Shown: piece after piece, positions 8,549 to 17,773 of the stretch
Numbering within the stretch: position 1 is the first letter of the stretch
Layout of the letters: each line of letters starts with the position of its first letter
Source of the DNA: Clostridium gelidum
Lineage (GTDB): Bacteria > Bacillota > Clostridia > Clostridiales > Clostridiaceae
Length of the DNA stretch: 64,000 bases
Assembly (NCBI RefSeq): GCF_019977655.1
Contig: NZ_AP024849.1
Location: 227,001 to 291,000 of the forward strand
Direction of reading: 5' to 3'
The notes under the pieces: generated by a model
The model's input: the letters and a program-made list of their open reading frames with translations, nothing else
The model's database searches: none
Told to the model about the DNA's origin: nothing
Program-made: the position numbers and the translations under genes

Positions 8549-10168
8549 ATGAAAAAAGGTATTGCTGCTTCTAAAGGATATGCAATAGGAAGAGTATTTT
8601 TACAAGAACATGAAGAAATCGTTGTAAGTGACACTAAAATTACAGATATAGGTGCAGAGAAAGAGAAAATGCAAAAAGCATTAGATGATTCTAAAGCACA
8701 ATTAGAGATTATTAAAATTAAAGCAGAAAAAGAAATGGGTGCAGAAAAAGCAGATGTATTTGAAGCACATATTACATTATTAGATGATCCAGAATTTACT
8801 GGAGCAATGATAAGTGAAATTGAAAATAATAGCCTAAATGGCTTAAAAGCAATCGAAAGTGTTACCAATACTTTTGTTGCTATATTTGAATCTATGGATA
8901 ATGAATACATGAGAGAAAGAGCTGCAGATATTAAAGATGTATCTAAGAGAATATTATTAAATTTTGCAGGTAAAGGCGGAGATTCTTTTAGTATAACTGA
9001 AAATAATACAATAGTTGTAGCTCATGACTTAACTCCATCTGATACTGCAGGATTAGATAGAACTAAAGTTGTAGGATTTATTACAGATATCGGTGGAAGA
9101 ACTTCACATGCAGCTATAATGGCTAGAACTCTAGAAATTCCAGCTGTACTTGGATTAGGTGACATAACTACATGTGTTAAAACTGGAGATATGCTTATAG
9201 TTGATGGACTAACTGGAGATGTACTTATAAACCCTTCAGAAGAAGTAATAGTAGAATATAAAGCAAAAAAAGAAAAGTTCCAAGCTGAGCAAGAAGAATT
9301 AAAGAAATTGATAGATGTTAAAACAACTACTAAATCAGGTAGAAGAATTGAAGTTTGTGGAAATATTGGTCAACCAGAAGATGTTCTTGGAGTTTTAGCA
9401 AATGGTGGAGACGGTGTAGGATTATTTAGAACAGAATTCTTATACATGGATAGAGATAGTGCTCCAACAGAAGATGAACAATTTGAAAGTTATAAATTTG
9501 CTCTTGAAAAAATGGAAGGTAAGCAAGTTGTTATAAGAACTTTAGATATCGGTGGAGATAAGACTCTTCCATATTTACCATTACCAAAAGAAATGAATCC
9601 ATTCTTAGGATATAGAGCAATCAGACTTTGCTTAGATAGAAAAGATATATTTAAGGTTCAATTAAGAGCATTACTTAGAGCTTCTATTTATGGAAATCTT
9701 GCAGTTATGTTCCCAATGATTTCAGGATTAGAAGAATTCGAGCAAGCAAAAGAAGTTGTTGATGAATGTAAAGCTGAATTAAAAGCTGAAGGAAAAGAAT
9801 ATTCAGAAAAAATTCAATGGGGAATCATGGTTGAAATTCCAGCAGCAGCAGTTTATGCTGATGAATTAGCTAAACATGTTGATTTCTTCTCAATTGGAAC
9901 AAATGACTTAATTCAATATACTTTAGCTGCTGATAGAATGAGTGAAAAAGTTTCATATCTTTATAATCCAATGCACCCAGCTGTGCTTAGACTAATAAAG
10001 ATGACTATAGATGGAGCTCATAAGCATGGTAAATGGGTTGGAATGTGTGGAGAAATGGCTGGAGATGAAGCTGCTATCCCTACACTAATTGAATATGGAT
10101 TAGATGAATTCTCAATGAGTTCTTCATCAATCTTAAATGCTAAGAAAATAATGTTAGAACAAGAATAA
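8549..10168 (+). CDS. ptsI: PTS Enzyme I, phosphoenolpyruvate-protein phosphotransferase
   Basis: A 539-residue Enzyme I, the general energy-coupling protein of the phosphotransferase system that moves phosphate from phosphoenolpyruvate to HPr. The N-terminal domain carries the phospho-His site GGRTSHAAIMA (His187). The C-terminal PEP-binding barrel shows GLFRTEFLYMDR, the Cys region GMCGEMAGD, and FSIGTNDLIQYTLAADR. It is slightly shorter than the roughly 570-residue enterobacterial enzyme, which is normal here. It stands alone: HPr is not adjacent. It has its own promoter and a strong terminator, so it is a monocistronic unit. Confidence 0.97.
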   Translation: MKKGIAASKGYAIGRVFLQEHEEIVVSDTKITDIGAEKEKMQKALDDSKAQLEIIKIKAEKEMGAEKADVFEAHITLLDDPEFTGAMISEIENNSLNGLKAIESVTNTFVAIFESMDNEYMRERAADIKDVSKRILLNFAGKGGDSFSITENNTIVVAHDLTPSDTAGLDRTKVVGFITDIGGRTSHAAIMARTLEIPAVLGLGDITTCVKTGDMLIVDGLTGDVLINPSEEVIVEYKAKKEKFQAEQEELKKLIDVKTTTKSGRRIEVCGNIGQPEDVLGVLANGGDGVGLFRTEFLYMDRDSAPTEDEQFESYKFALEKMEGKQVVIRTLDIGGDKTLPYLPLPKEMNPFLGYRAIRLCLDRKDIFKVQLRALLRASIYGNLAVMFPMISGLEEFEQAKEVVDECKAELKAEGKEYSEKIQWGIMVEIPAAAVYADELAKHVDFFSIGTNDLIQYTLAADRMSEKVSYLYNPMHPAVLRLIKMTIDGAHKHGKWVGMCGEMAGDEAAIPTLIEYGLDEFSMSSSSILNAKKIMLEQE

Positions 10169-10190
10169 TATATAAATTGTTATAGAATTA

Positions 10191-10229
10191 GAGGCTATCT
10201 CACAATGCATGAGATAGCCTTTGATTTTT
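10191..10229 (+). terminator. intrinsic terminator of ptsI
   Basis: AGGCTATCTCA (10192-10202) pairs perfectly with TGAGATAGCCT (10210-10220), loop CAATGCA, followed by TTGATTTTT. Confidence 0.9.
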
Positions 10230-10375
10230 ATATGGAATAATAGATTATTACATAAACAAATATTAAATTTATTATAGATATTCTATAAATTAATATATAA
10301 TTGTAAGCACGGTATAAGATATAATATACTATTAAGTAAGAGTTAATTCATCTTAATAGTAGTAAGGGGATATTT

Positions 10376-11668
10376 ATGAATAAAAAGGTTAACAAAGCTT
10401 ATGGTAAAGCTATGGATTATTATGAAAAAGGGAAAATTAATAAGGCACTAGAATTATGTGAAGATATATTATTAGAAGGATTGGACAACCCAGTTGTATT
10501 AAATTTTAAAGGGTTACTATTATATCAAAAAGGAAACTTAAGAGAGGCTATTACAGCATGGGAAATGAATAAAGATATAAATAATGATGATATTGCAGAA
10601 AATTACATAAAAGATGCTATAGCTGATGAAAGGCGATTAGATTTATATAAACAAGGAGAACAAGCTTTAAAACAATTGAAAATAGATAAGGCATTAGAAT
10701 TATTTAAGAAATGCTCAGAGAGTGATTTTAATGCAATTAAGGTAAGTACAGGGATTGCGATGTGTTATCAAAAAAAAGGTGACTTATATAGAGCTAAAGA
10801 ATATGTAGACAAGGCTTTAAGCATAGACCAAAATGCAATCACAGCTAAAATTATTGAAAAAGAATTAAAAGAAGATGGGATATATTTAGAATCTAAAAAT
10901 TCTTCAAAAGGTTTTCTCATAATTATAACAAGTTTATTTGTGATTCTTGCAATTATTGTTGGTGGATATTTAGTTATGTCAAAGTTTAAAAATAAAGACT
11001 TATTCAATAATATAGAAGACAAAAAGAATACTGAAGATATAGAAGAAAAAGATAATATAACAGATGAGAACAAAGAACCTAAAATGCAAGAAACATCAGA
11101 AGTAAAGCCAGGGACTACTTCAGAAGAAATAGTAAAAGAAGCTTCTAAGAGTACAAGTTTTGATAAAGAAAAGTTAAAAGCATTAATGGCAAGTAACGAT
11201 TTTGATGTAATATACGAACAATTAAAAAATGTTAAAGCAGAATCAATAAGTAATGGGGATACTGAAGTATATAATCAAGCTGTTAAATTAATGAAAAATG
11301 AAGGAGCATCAAAATTCTATGATTATGGATTAGGATATTTTAATCAAGGTAATTATGTAGATGCTGGAATTTCACTTGGTAAAGCATATATATATTGTGA
11401 AGGAAATAGTTATAAAGAACATATTTTGTTTTATAGAGCAAGTAATTCGCTAAAAAAATCAGAAAGGCAAACTGCATTAGTACAATATGAAGAGTATTAT
11501 AGTAAATATCCTAAGGGAGTATATGCTGAAGAAGCATTATATGAGTTAGCATTACTAAACAATTCTGTGGATAAGGAAAAGAGCAAGAATTATGCAAATG
11601 CATTAATAAATAATTTTCCGAAATCAATTTATATAAATGATAATCTTGCAAGTATAGCAAGGAGTTAG
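10376..11668 (+). CDS. membrane protein with TPR-like repeats on both sides of the membrane
   Basis: A 430-residue protein. Residues 1-165 hold tetratricopeptide-like helices (AYGKAMDYYEKGKINKALEL, LNFKGLLLYQKGNLREAI, GIAMCYQKKGDLYRAKEYV). One membrane segment spans about 179-201. A highly charged linker (about 205-265) leads to a second helical-repeat region (275-430) with AYIYC, YEEYYSKYPKGVYAEEALYELALL, typical of YbgF/BamD-like repeats. The topology puts one repeat array in the cytoplasm and one outside. No enzymatic motif is visible. It is likely a scaffold; the partner is unknown. It is a single gene ending at a bidirectional terminator. Confidence 0.72.
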   Translation: MNKKVNKAYGKAMDYYEKGKINKALELCEDILLEGLDNPVVLNFKGLLLYQKGNLREAITAWEMNKDINNDDIAENYIKDAIADERRLDLYKQGEQALKQLKIDKALELFKKCSESDFNAIKVSTGIAMCYQKKGDLYRAKEYVDKALSIDQNAITAKIIEKELKEDGIYLESKNSSKGFLIIITSLFVILAIIVGGYLVMSKFKNKDLFNNIEDKKNTEDIEEKDNITDENKEPKMQETSEVKPGTTSEEIVKEASKSTSFDKEKLKALMASNDFDVIYEQLKNVKAESISNGDTEVYNQAVKLMKNEGASKFYDYGLGYFNQGNYVDAGISLGKAYIYCEGNSYKEHILFYRASNSLKKSERQTALVQYEEYYSKYPKGVYAEEALYELALLNNSVDKEKSKNYANALINNFPKSIYINDNLASIARS

Positions 11669-11770
11669 GCATATTAAAAACAAAATATTGTTATATTAAT
11701 TTATATATTAGGAAAAGATAGATGCATAATGTGGAAGACCTATTGTGACTAGAGTCTTTGAATTATAAAA

Positions 11771-11818
11771 ATAAAAGCAGGAGTTAATTCAAAATTTTGA
11801 TATAACCCCTGTTTTTTT
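11771..11818. terminator. bidirectional terminator
   Basis: CAGGAGTTA (11778-11786) and TAACCCCTG (11803-11811) form a stem with one mismatch on the plus strand and one G-U pair on the minus strand. T runs flank both sides, so it can serve both convergent genes. Confidence 0.8.
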
Positions 11819-11834
11819 ATATTAATATTTAAAA

Positions 11835-12443
11835 CTAATCGTCTATTTTAAAGAAAGTATGATGCCCTATAATCGTTTGATTGATTTTGTGTGTTTCTTT
11901 CATCCAATTACATGTTGCTATAGTTGGATTATAGAAAAACAAAGCATCGTTTGTTGGATCAGCACCTTTAATTGCATCGTATACTGCATTATAACAATCT
12001 TGATTTGGGGTAGCATTTATTTGGCTATTTTTAACACAAGAAAAAGCATTTTTTTGGAATATAACTTGCTGTATAGTATTTGGAAAATGTGGATCAATAG
12101 TACGATTCAATACAACAGAAGCTACAGCTACCTTTCCGGTATATGGTTCACCAATGCTTTCCGCAGAAACAAGTTTTGCCATTAAATCTATATCTTCACC
12201 CGTTATATACAATTGCTGAGTAGCATGATTAAAAACTTCTAGGACCTCATTACTTTGTTCATTGGATTTTGAAGCATATTCTATATTAGTATTTAAATGA
12301 TTTTCATTAATTGTTACATTTAATAAAACATTTTTAGTTTCACTACAAGCTTCATCTAAAGCTACGGCAAAAGCTGGATTAATATTAATAACGGAAAGAT
12401 ATAGTATTAAAGCAGTTACAAAAATACTACATGTCTTTTTCAT
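11835..12443 (-). CDS. SleB/CwlJ-type cell wall hydrolase (Hydrolase_2)
   Basis: A 202-residue secreted protein. Residues 1-28 form a signal peptide ending NPAFA. After a short linker comes the Hydrolase_2 domain (about residues 82-202): KLVSAESIGEPYTGKVAVASVVLNR with the presumed catalytic Glu in SAES, FPNTIQQVIFQ, AFSCV, and the ALFFYNP-ATCNW ending typical of SleB. Family members are lytic transglycosylases that act on spore cortex. No peptidoglycan-binding repeat is present, unlike Bacillus SleB, so its role could be in germination or general wall turnover. I start it at 12443 because AAAGGAGG sits just upstream; an ATG at 12488 lacks a site. Confidence 0.87.
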   Translation of the reverse strand: MKKTCSIFVTALILYLSVININPAFAVALDEACSETKNVLLNVTINENHLNTNIEYASKSNEQSNEVLEVFNHATQQLYITGEDIDLMAKLVSAESIGEPYTGKVAVASVVLNRTIDPHFPNTIQQVIFQKNAFSCVKNSQINATPNQDCYNAVYDAIKGADPTNDALFFYNPTIATCNWMKETHKINQTIIGHHTFFKIDD

Positions 12444-12694
12444 AAAAAACCTCCTTTGGTATAGCGCAACAAATAATATTATTACCAAAGAAAGTAATTA
12501 TATACACTATTTATTTCTATAATTATTTATAAAGATTTCCAACTATTTAAACTATAATGAACAGAATTAATTAAGATTAATAAAAAATTATAATAAAAAT
12601 AATAAAAAAGTAAGAAAATAATAATTGTCTTTGTATCTAAGAGTATAGTATTTGTTGTATAATTTTAATTAAGAGAAGAAAAGAGGTGAGAAAT

Positions 12695-13546
12695 TTGCGT
12701 GAACTTTTATCAATGTTAGTAAACAGTTTTTCTAATATGTCATTATGGTCTATATTGGATATACTCGTAGTATCATACATATTTTATAAAGGGTATATTT
12801 TAATAAGAGAAACAAGAGCTGAACAGCTATTAAAAGGGATAGCATTTATTATAGTACTGATTCCAATTAGTTATCTATTAAGATTAGATATGTTATATTT
12901 TATATTAAACAAAACATTAACTATTGGAGTATTAACAGTAATTATAATTTTTCAACCTGAAATTAGAAGGGCTTTAGAACATTTAGGAAGAAGTGCTTTT
13001 GATGATAAGCACTATCCTGCAAATAAAGAGGAATTATATATAACTATTAATGAAATTTCAATTGCAGTTCAAAATTTAGCTGACAGTAAAACTGGAGCAT
13101 TAATTGTAATAGAGCAAAGTACAGGGCTAAACGAATTGATTGGTGCTGGTACAGTGTTAGATGCAACTGTAACCTCAAATCTTTTAGAAAATATATTTGT
13201 GGTGAATACTCCACTTCATGATGGTGGAACAATAATACGAAATAATAGAATTTTAGCATCTGGTTGTGTGTTACCGCTAACTGATAATAACACAATTAAT
13301 AAAAAGTTAGGAACTAGACATAGAGCGGCAATAGGATTATCAGAAGTATCGGATGCATTAATTATAATTGTATCAGAGGAAACAGGTGTTGTATCATTAG
13401 CTGTTAATGGAAGAATAACAAGGGGTTATGATAAAGAAAAATTACGAAATATATTAATGAAAATAATAGAAAATAGAAATGAGAAAAAGGTAAAAACAGC
13501 AGGAGAGAAGGTGAAGTCATGGATAAAAGTGAAAACAGAACGTTAA
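12695..13546 (+). CDS. cdaA: diadenylate cyclase CdaA
   Basis: A 283-residue membrane cyclase that makes cyclic di-AMP from two ATP. Three hydrophobic segments lie in the first 90 residues, then the DAC domain with LHDGGTIIRNNRILASGC and the GTRHRAAIG motif. The first motif reads DGG where the family usually has DGA; the RHR motif is intact. The likely start is TTG at 12695, with GAGGTG five bases before it; a GTG at 12686 would overlap that ribosome site. It overlaps cdaR downstream, the conserved partner. In many Firmicutes glmM follows; here glmM lies about 9 kb further along. Confidence 0.93.
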   Translation: MRELLSMLVNSFSNMSLWSILDILVVSYIFYKGYILIRETRAEQLLKGIAFIIVLIPISYLLRLDMLYFILNKTLTIGVLTVIIIFQPEIRRALEHLGRSAFDDKHYPANKEELYITINEISIAVQNLADSKTGALIVIEQSTGLNELIGAGTVLDATVTSNLLENIFVVNTPLHDGGTIIRNNRILASGCVLPLTDNNTINKKLGTRHRAAIGLSEVSDALIIIVSEETGVVSLAVNGRITRGYDKEKLRNILMKIIENRNEKKVKTAGEKVKSWIKVKTER

Positions 13547-14739
13547 TTGTTAAGGTTATTTGTGTACTGTTGTCTTTGGGTTTATGGCTATATGTATCAA
13601 CTGTTGAAAATCCACTTAGAACATATGAATTAAAGAATATTCCAGTAGAATTAACAAATGAGGATTCCGTAACTAATTCGAAATTTGCAGTTGTAAATAA
13701 ACCACAATTTACAGTGGATTTAAAACTAGAAGGTTCATCAAATGAAGTGGTAAAAGTTAAAAAAGAAGATTTTAGGATTATTGCTGACATGTCGGCTTAT
13801 GCATTGAAAAATGGAGAAAATAACATACCTGTTCAAATAATAACTTGTCCTGAAAATATTGATGTTAAAAATAATGGCTTTTTAGGAATAAAGGTTAATT
13901 TGGAAGAATTAGTTGAAAAGAACTTTACAATAAAATCAAAAGTAAAAGTTACTTATAAAGAGCATATCTATGAAAAGGAACAAACAATAAGTCCCAAAAC
14001 AATAACAGTAACAGGTGGAAAGAGTTCTGTTGAAAAAATTAGTGAAGCTATTTTAACTGGAGAAGAAAAAAATATAGATAAAAATAATGAAAGCGAATAT
14101 GGTATAAAATTTGTGGATTCATTGGGGAATGAAGTTGATAATATTAAGTCAGATAGTAAAACAGCAAAATTATCAATTGCAATAACAAATGGGAAGTTTG
14201 TACCTATAAATTTAAAAACTAAAGGAGCTGTTCCACAAGGATTTATCTTAGAAGGTTATGAATTAAGTAATAATAGTATAAATATATTAGGAGACAATCA
14301 AAATTTGGATAAAATAGAAGCAATAGATACTGAAGTTGTGGATATGTCATCTCTGCAAGCAGAGAGTGAAATGGATGTTAAACTTAATTTGCCAAAAGGC
14401 ATTTCAGTTGAAAATGGAGAAAATACTATTAAGGCTAAGTTTAAAGTAGTAAAAGAGGAAACCACAACAAAAAAAATAGTATGCAATGTACAGTATAAGA
14501 ATTTGAATGAAGCATTTTCATTAGATTCTTCAAATTCAACAATAAATGTTACATTAACGGGAACTCAAACAGAATTAGATAAGATAAGCTCCCAAAATAT
14601 AAATGTTATATTAGATTTAGCTAACGTAAAAGAAGAAGGAACTTCTAATTACACTCCACAGGCGACACTTATTAATACAGACAAAGTAACAATATCAAAT
14701 GTTGATAGTGTTAATATAGTAGTTAAAAAGAAAAGTTAA
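13519..14739 (+). CDS. cdaR: CdaR, YbbR-domain regulator of CdaA
   Basis: A 406-residue protein with one N-terminal membrane helix (about residues 8-26, VKVICVLLSLGLWLYVSTVENP) and an extracytoplasmic region made of about four YbbR repeats. Repeat signatures include LEGSSNEVVKVKKEDFRIIADMS, VTGGKSSVEKISEAILTG, ILGDNQNLDKIEAIDTEVVDMS and LTGTQTELDKISSQNINVILDL. CdaR binds and modulates the diadenylate cyclase in characterised species. The gene overlaps cdaA by 28 bases, showing translational coupling, and is closed by a hairpin just downstream. Confidence 0.92.
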   Translation: MDKSENRTLIVKVICVLLSLGLWLYVSTVENPLRTYELKNIPVELTNEDSVTNSKFAVVNKPQFTVDLKLEGSSNEVVKVKKEDFRIIADMSAYALKNGENNIPVQIITCPENIDVKNNGFLGIKVNLEELVEKNFTIKSKVKVTYKEHIYEKEQTISPKTITVTGGKSSVEKISEAILTGEEKNIDKNNESEYGIKFVDSLGNEVDNIKSDSKTAKLSIAITNGKFVPINLKTKGAVPQGFILEGYELSNNSINILGDNQNLDKIEAIDTEVVDMSSLQAESEMDVKLNLPKGISVENGENTIKAKFKVVKEETTTKKIVCNVQYKNLNEAFSLDSSNSTINVTLTGTQTELDKISSQNINVILDLANVKEEGTSNYTPQATLINTDKVTISNVDSVNIVVKKKS

Positions 14740-14740
14740 T

Positions 14741-14790
14741 AAAATAGTCACAGTATTGTCAATGCTGTGGCTATTTTGTGATATAATTTT
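14741..14790 (+). terminator. terminator of cdaA-cdaR, with a possible promoter in its tail
   Basis: AAAATAG (14741-14747) pairs with CTATTTT (14771-14777) and the inner CACAG with CTGTG, making a stem of about 17 pairs with wobbles. The tail includes TGATATAAT (14779-14787), which looks like an extended -10 element and could start the next gene. Confidence 0.6.
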
Positions 14791-14888
14791 TCTGACTTAG
14801 TTTGAATTAATTTTATGTTGGTTATAATAAGTATCATATAAATAAAATTATAAACTAATGTTATTTTGAAGGGATAAGGTGAAAAGCT

Positions 14889-16484
14889 TTGGCTATAAGA
14901 ATAAATAATATAAATTTAAGTATAGAAGAGGATTTAAATATTTTAGAAAATAAAATATGCAAGAAATTAAATATATCTAAAGAACATATTAATAAGTTAA
15001 ATATAATAAAGAAAAGTATAGATGCAAGAAAAAAGAATGATATAAAATTCAATTATTGTGTTGATATAATTTGTGATGAAGAAGAAAAAATACTTTCTAA
15101 AATACATGATAAAGACGTGAAAGTTGAAGAAATTAAGGAAGTTGAATTAATAAAAAATGGAACACAAGAACTTAAATTTAGGCCTGTAGTAGTGGGGTTT
15201 GGTCCTGCTGGAATTTTTGCTGCGTTAATTTTAGCAAGGCAAGGGTATAAACCTATTGTGTATGAACGCGGAGAAAATGTGGATGATAGAACACAAACTG
15301 TGGAAAAGTTTTGGAATGATGGACAATTAAATCTTGAATCAAATGTTCAATTTGGCGAAGGGGGAGCAGGTACCTTTTCTGATGGAAAGTTAGCTACAAG
15401 AATTAAAGACCACAGATGCACATTTGTATTAGATGAATTTATAAAAGCTGGAGCACCAAAAGAAATTAAATATGAAAGTAAGGCTCATGTGGGAACAGAT
15501 CTTTTAAAGGGTGTAGTTAAGAATATAAGAGAAGAGATTAAAAGTCTTGGTGGAGAAGTCAATTTTAAGTCTAAATTAGAGAAGATAGTATATGAAGAGG
15601 GTAAATTAAAAAGTATAATTGTTAATAAAGAAGAAATTCAATGTATGGCATTAGTGCTTGCTATAGGCCATAGTTCAAGAGATACATATGAGATGTTACA
15701 TAAAGAAAAAGTTTCTATGGAAGCTAAGGCATTTGCTATAGGAGTAAGAATTGAGCATCCTCAAGAATTAATAAATATTAGTCAATATGGAGATAATCAT
15801 AAACATCCTAAATTACATGCTGCTGACTATAGATTAACTTATCAAAGTGATAGATTAAAAAGAGGTGTGTATTCATTTTGTATGTGCCCTGGTGGCGTAG
15901 TAGTTGCTGCTGCTTCAGAAAAGGGAAGACTTGTATCTAATGGAATGAGTTATCATGCACGGGATTTGGAAAATGCAAATTCAGCATTAGTAGTAACTGT
16001 TTCACCAGAAGATTTTGAAGGAGATTCACCACTTCGAGGAATGGAATTTCAAAGGTATTATGAAAATTTAGCATTCAAGCTAGGTGGAGGCAATTATAAA
16101 GCACCAGTACAATTAGTTGGAGATTTTATGAAAGATAGACCATCAACTAAATTAGGAAAGGTTACTCCAAGCTATACTGCAGGATATGAATTTAAAGAAT
16201 TAAAGAATTGTTTACCTAAATATGTTATAGAAGCACTTAAAGAAGGAATTGAAAATTTTGATAAGAAAATAAAAGGATATGCAAGGGAAGATGCAGTTTT
16301 AACAGGTATAGAAAGCAGAACATCAGCACCAGTTAGAATTCATAGAGACAAAACTCTTGAAAGTATAAATGTATGTGGACTTTATCCAACAGGAGAAGGC
16401 GCTGGCTTTGCAGGAGGAATAATTTCAGCAGCAGTCGATGGAATAAAGGTTGCAGAACATATAATTGAAAAATTTCATTTGTAG
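14889..16484 (+). CDS. FAD-dependent dehydrogenase-like protein (COG2509 family)
   Basis: A 531-residue flavoprotein. An N-terminal domain of about 90 residues precedes the dinucleotide fold PVVVGFGPAGIFAALILARQGYKPIVYERG (about 97-127). Other family marks are NVQFGEGGAGTFSDGKLATRIKD, the central CMCPGGVVVAAASEKG, and the C-terminal FAD contact GLYPTGEGAGFAGGIISAAVDG. The family is widespread in Firmicutes and its substrate is not known. It starts at a TTG at 14889 behind AAGGTG. It stands alone between two terminators. An oxidoreductase role is certain only at the fold level. Confidence 0.88.
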   Translation: MAIRINNINLSIEEDLNILENKICKKLNISKEHINKLNIIKKSIDARKKNDIKFNYCVDIICDEEEKILSKIHDKDVKVEEIKEVELIKNGTQELKFRPVVVGFGPAGIFAALILARQGYKPIVYERGENVDDRTQTVEKFWNDGQLNLESNVQFGEGGAGTFSDGKLATRIKDHRCTFVLDEFIKAGAPKEIKYESKAHVGTDLLKGVVKNIREEIKSLGGEVNFKSKLEKIVYEEGKLKSIIVNKEEIQCMALVLAIGHSSRDTYEMLHKEKVSMEAKAFAIGVRIEHPQELINISQYGDNHKHPKLHAADYRLTYQSDRLKRGVYSFCMCPGGVVVAAASEKGRLVSNGMSYHARDLENANSALVVTVSPEDFEGDSPLRGMEFQRYYENLAFKLGGGNYKAPVQLVGDFMKDRPSTKLGKVTPSYTAGYEFKELKNCLPKYVIEALKEGIENFDKKIKGYAREDAVLTGIESRTSAPVRIHRDKTLESINVCGLYPTGEGAGFAGGIISAAVDGIKVAEHIIEKFHL

Positions 16485-16532
16485 AAACTTATTTAGAATT
16501 TAGAATATGTTAAAATTTAAATTTGTTAGAAG

Positions 16533-16567
16533 ATAGCAGTTATTTCGTTGAAGTAACTGCTATTTTA
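16533..16567 (+). terminator. intrinsic terminator of the COG2509 gene
   Basis: ATAGCAGTTA (16533-16542) pairs perfectly with TAACTGCTAT (16554-16563), followed by TTTT. Confidence 0.85.
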
Positions 16568-16615
16568 GCCTATTAAATTAAAAATAAGTTAAATATTAAA
16601 AAAGTTTTCAGAAAA

Positions 16616-16645
16616 TTTAACATTTTGCATTATTTTTTGTTACAA
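16616..16645 (+). promoter_or_regulatory. promoter of ptb-buk
   Basis: TTAACA at 16616-16621 and TACAAT at 16640-16645 are 18 bases apart. The -10 is preceded by TGT, giving an extended -10 element. The leader to ptb is about 105 bases and shows no strong hairpin. Confidence 0.6.
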
Positions 16646-16759
16646 TAGAAATGTAAATAAAATTAGTTTAATTTGGATTGATATAAATTTAACAAAATAA
16701 TCAAATTAATTATAAGTAAAAGTAAAAAATTTATTATTAAAGTAAGAGGTGCAAAAAAA

Positions 16760-17665
16760 ATGAGTAAAAACTTCGAAGATTTAGTATCAATATTAAAGGG
16801 AGTTCCAACAAAGAAAGTAGCAGTAGCAGTAGCGCAAGATGAACCAGTATTAGAAGCAATAAAGGAAGCTACAGAAAATAATATTGCTGAAGCAATATTA
16901 GTTGGAGATAAACAACTAATACAAGAAATTGCAAAAAAAATAGACTTAGACTTATCAGGTTATGAAATAATGGATATTAAAGATCCAAAGAAGGCTACTT
17001 TAGAAGCAGTAAAATTAGTTTCAAGTGGTCATGCTGATATGCTAATGAAAGGATTAGTAGATACTGCTACATTCTTAAGATGCGTATTAAACAAGGAAGT
17101 TGGACTTAGAACAGGAAAATTAATGTCACATGTTTCTGTTTTTGAAATAGAAAACTTAGACAGACTATTATTTTTAACTGATGCAGCATTTAATACATAT
17201 CCAGAACTTAAAGATAAAGTTGGAATGATAAATAATGCAGTTGTAGTTGCACACGCATGTGGAATAGATGTTCCTAAGGTAGCATCTGTATGTCCAGTTG
17301 AAGTTGTAAATACAAGTATGCCATCAACAGTTGATGCAGCATTATTAGCTAAAATGAGTGATAGAGGACAATTTAAGGGATGTATAGTTGATGGACCTTT
17401 TGCTTTAGATAATGCAATATCAGAAGAAGCAGCTCATCATAAAGGAGTTACAGGACCAGTAGCAGGTAAAGCAGATGTATTGTTATTACCAAATATAGAA
17501 ACAGCAAATGTAATGTATAAAACATTAACATATTTCTCAAAATCAAAAAATGGTGGACTTTTAGTGGGTACATCAGCGCCAGTGATCTTAACTTCAAGAG
17601 CAGATTCTTTTGAAACAAAAGTTAATTCAATTGCTCTTGCAGCATTAGTTGCAGCAAAAAAATAA
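16760..17665 (+). CDS. ptb: phosphate butyryltransferase
   Basis: A 301-residue member of the phosphate acyltransferase family that converts butyryl-CoA and phosphate into butyryl-phosphate. Typical stretches include AQDEPVLEAIKEA, ADMLMKGLVDTATFLRCVLN, the HVSVFEI region and the C-terminal NGGLLVGTSAPVILTSRADS. Length matches the clostridial enzyme. With buk 108 bases downstream it forms the ATP-yielding butyrate branch of the fermentation. An acetyl-specific Pta is less likely because of the paired butyrate kinase. Confidence 0.95.
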   Translation: MSKNFEDLVSILKGVPTKKVAVAVAQDEPVLEAIKEATENNIAEAILVGDKQLIQEIAKKIDLDLSGYEIMDIKDPKKATLEAVKLVSSGHADMLMKGLVDTATFLRCVLNKEVGLRTGKLMSHVSVFEIENLDRLLFLTDAAFNTYPELKDKVGMINNAVVVAHACGIDVPKVASVCPVEVVNTSMPSTVDAALLAKMSDRGQFKGCIVDGPFALDNAISEEAAHHKGVTGPVAGKADVLLLPNIETANVMYKTLTYFSKSKNGGLLVGTSAPVILTSRADSFETKVNSIALAALVAAKK

Positions 17666-17773
17666 ATAGAATCAATTATAATTAACAATGAATAATGAAT
17701 GAATATTTTCTGTATATAGGTTCTTTCATATTTCGCATTGTTAAATGTTTATATAAATTAAGGGGGATTGAAA

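Noticed and set aside
8509..8910. Minus-strand ORF of 133 codons opposite ptsI
   Set aside because: Antisense shadow of a strongly conserved enzyme; its residue content (Ser/Ile/Phe-rich) is typical of reverse-strand reading of A+T-rich genes.
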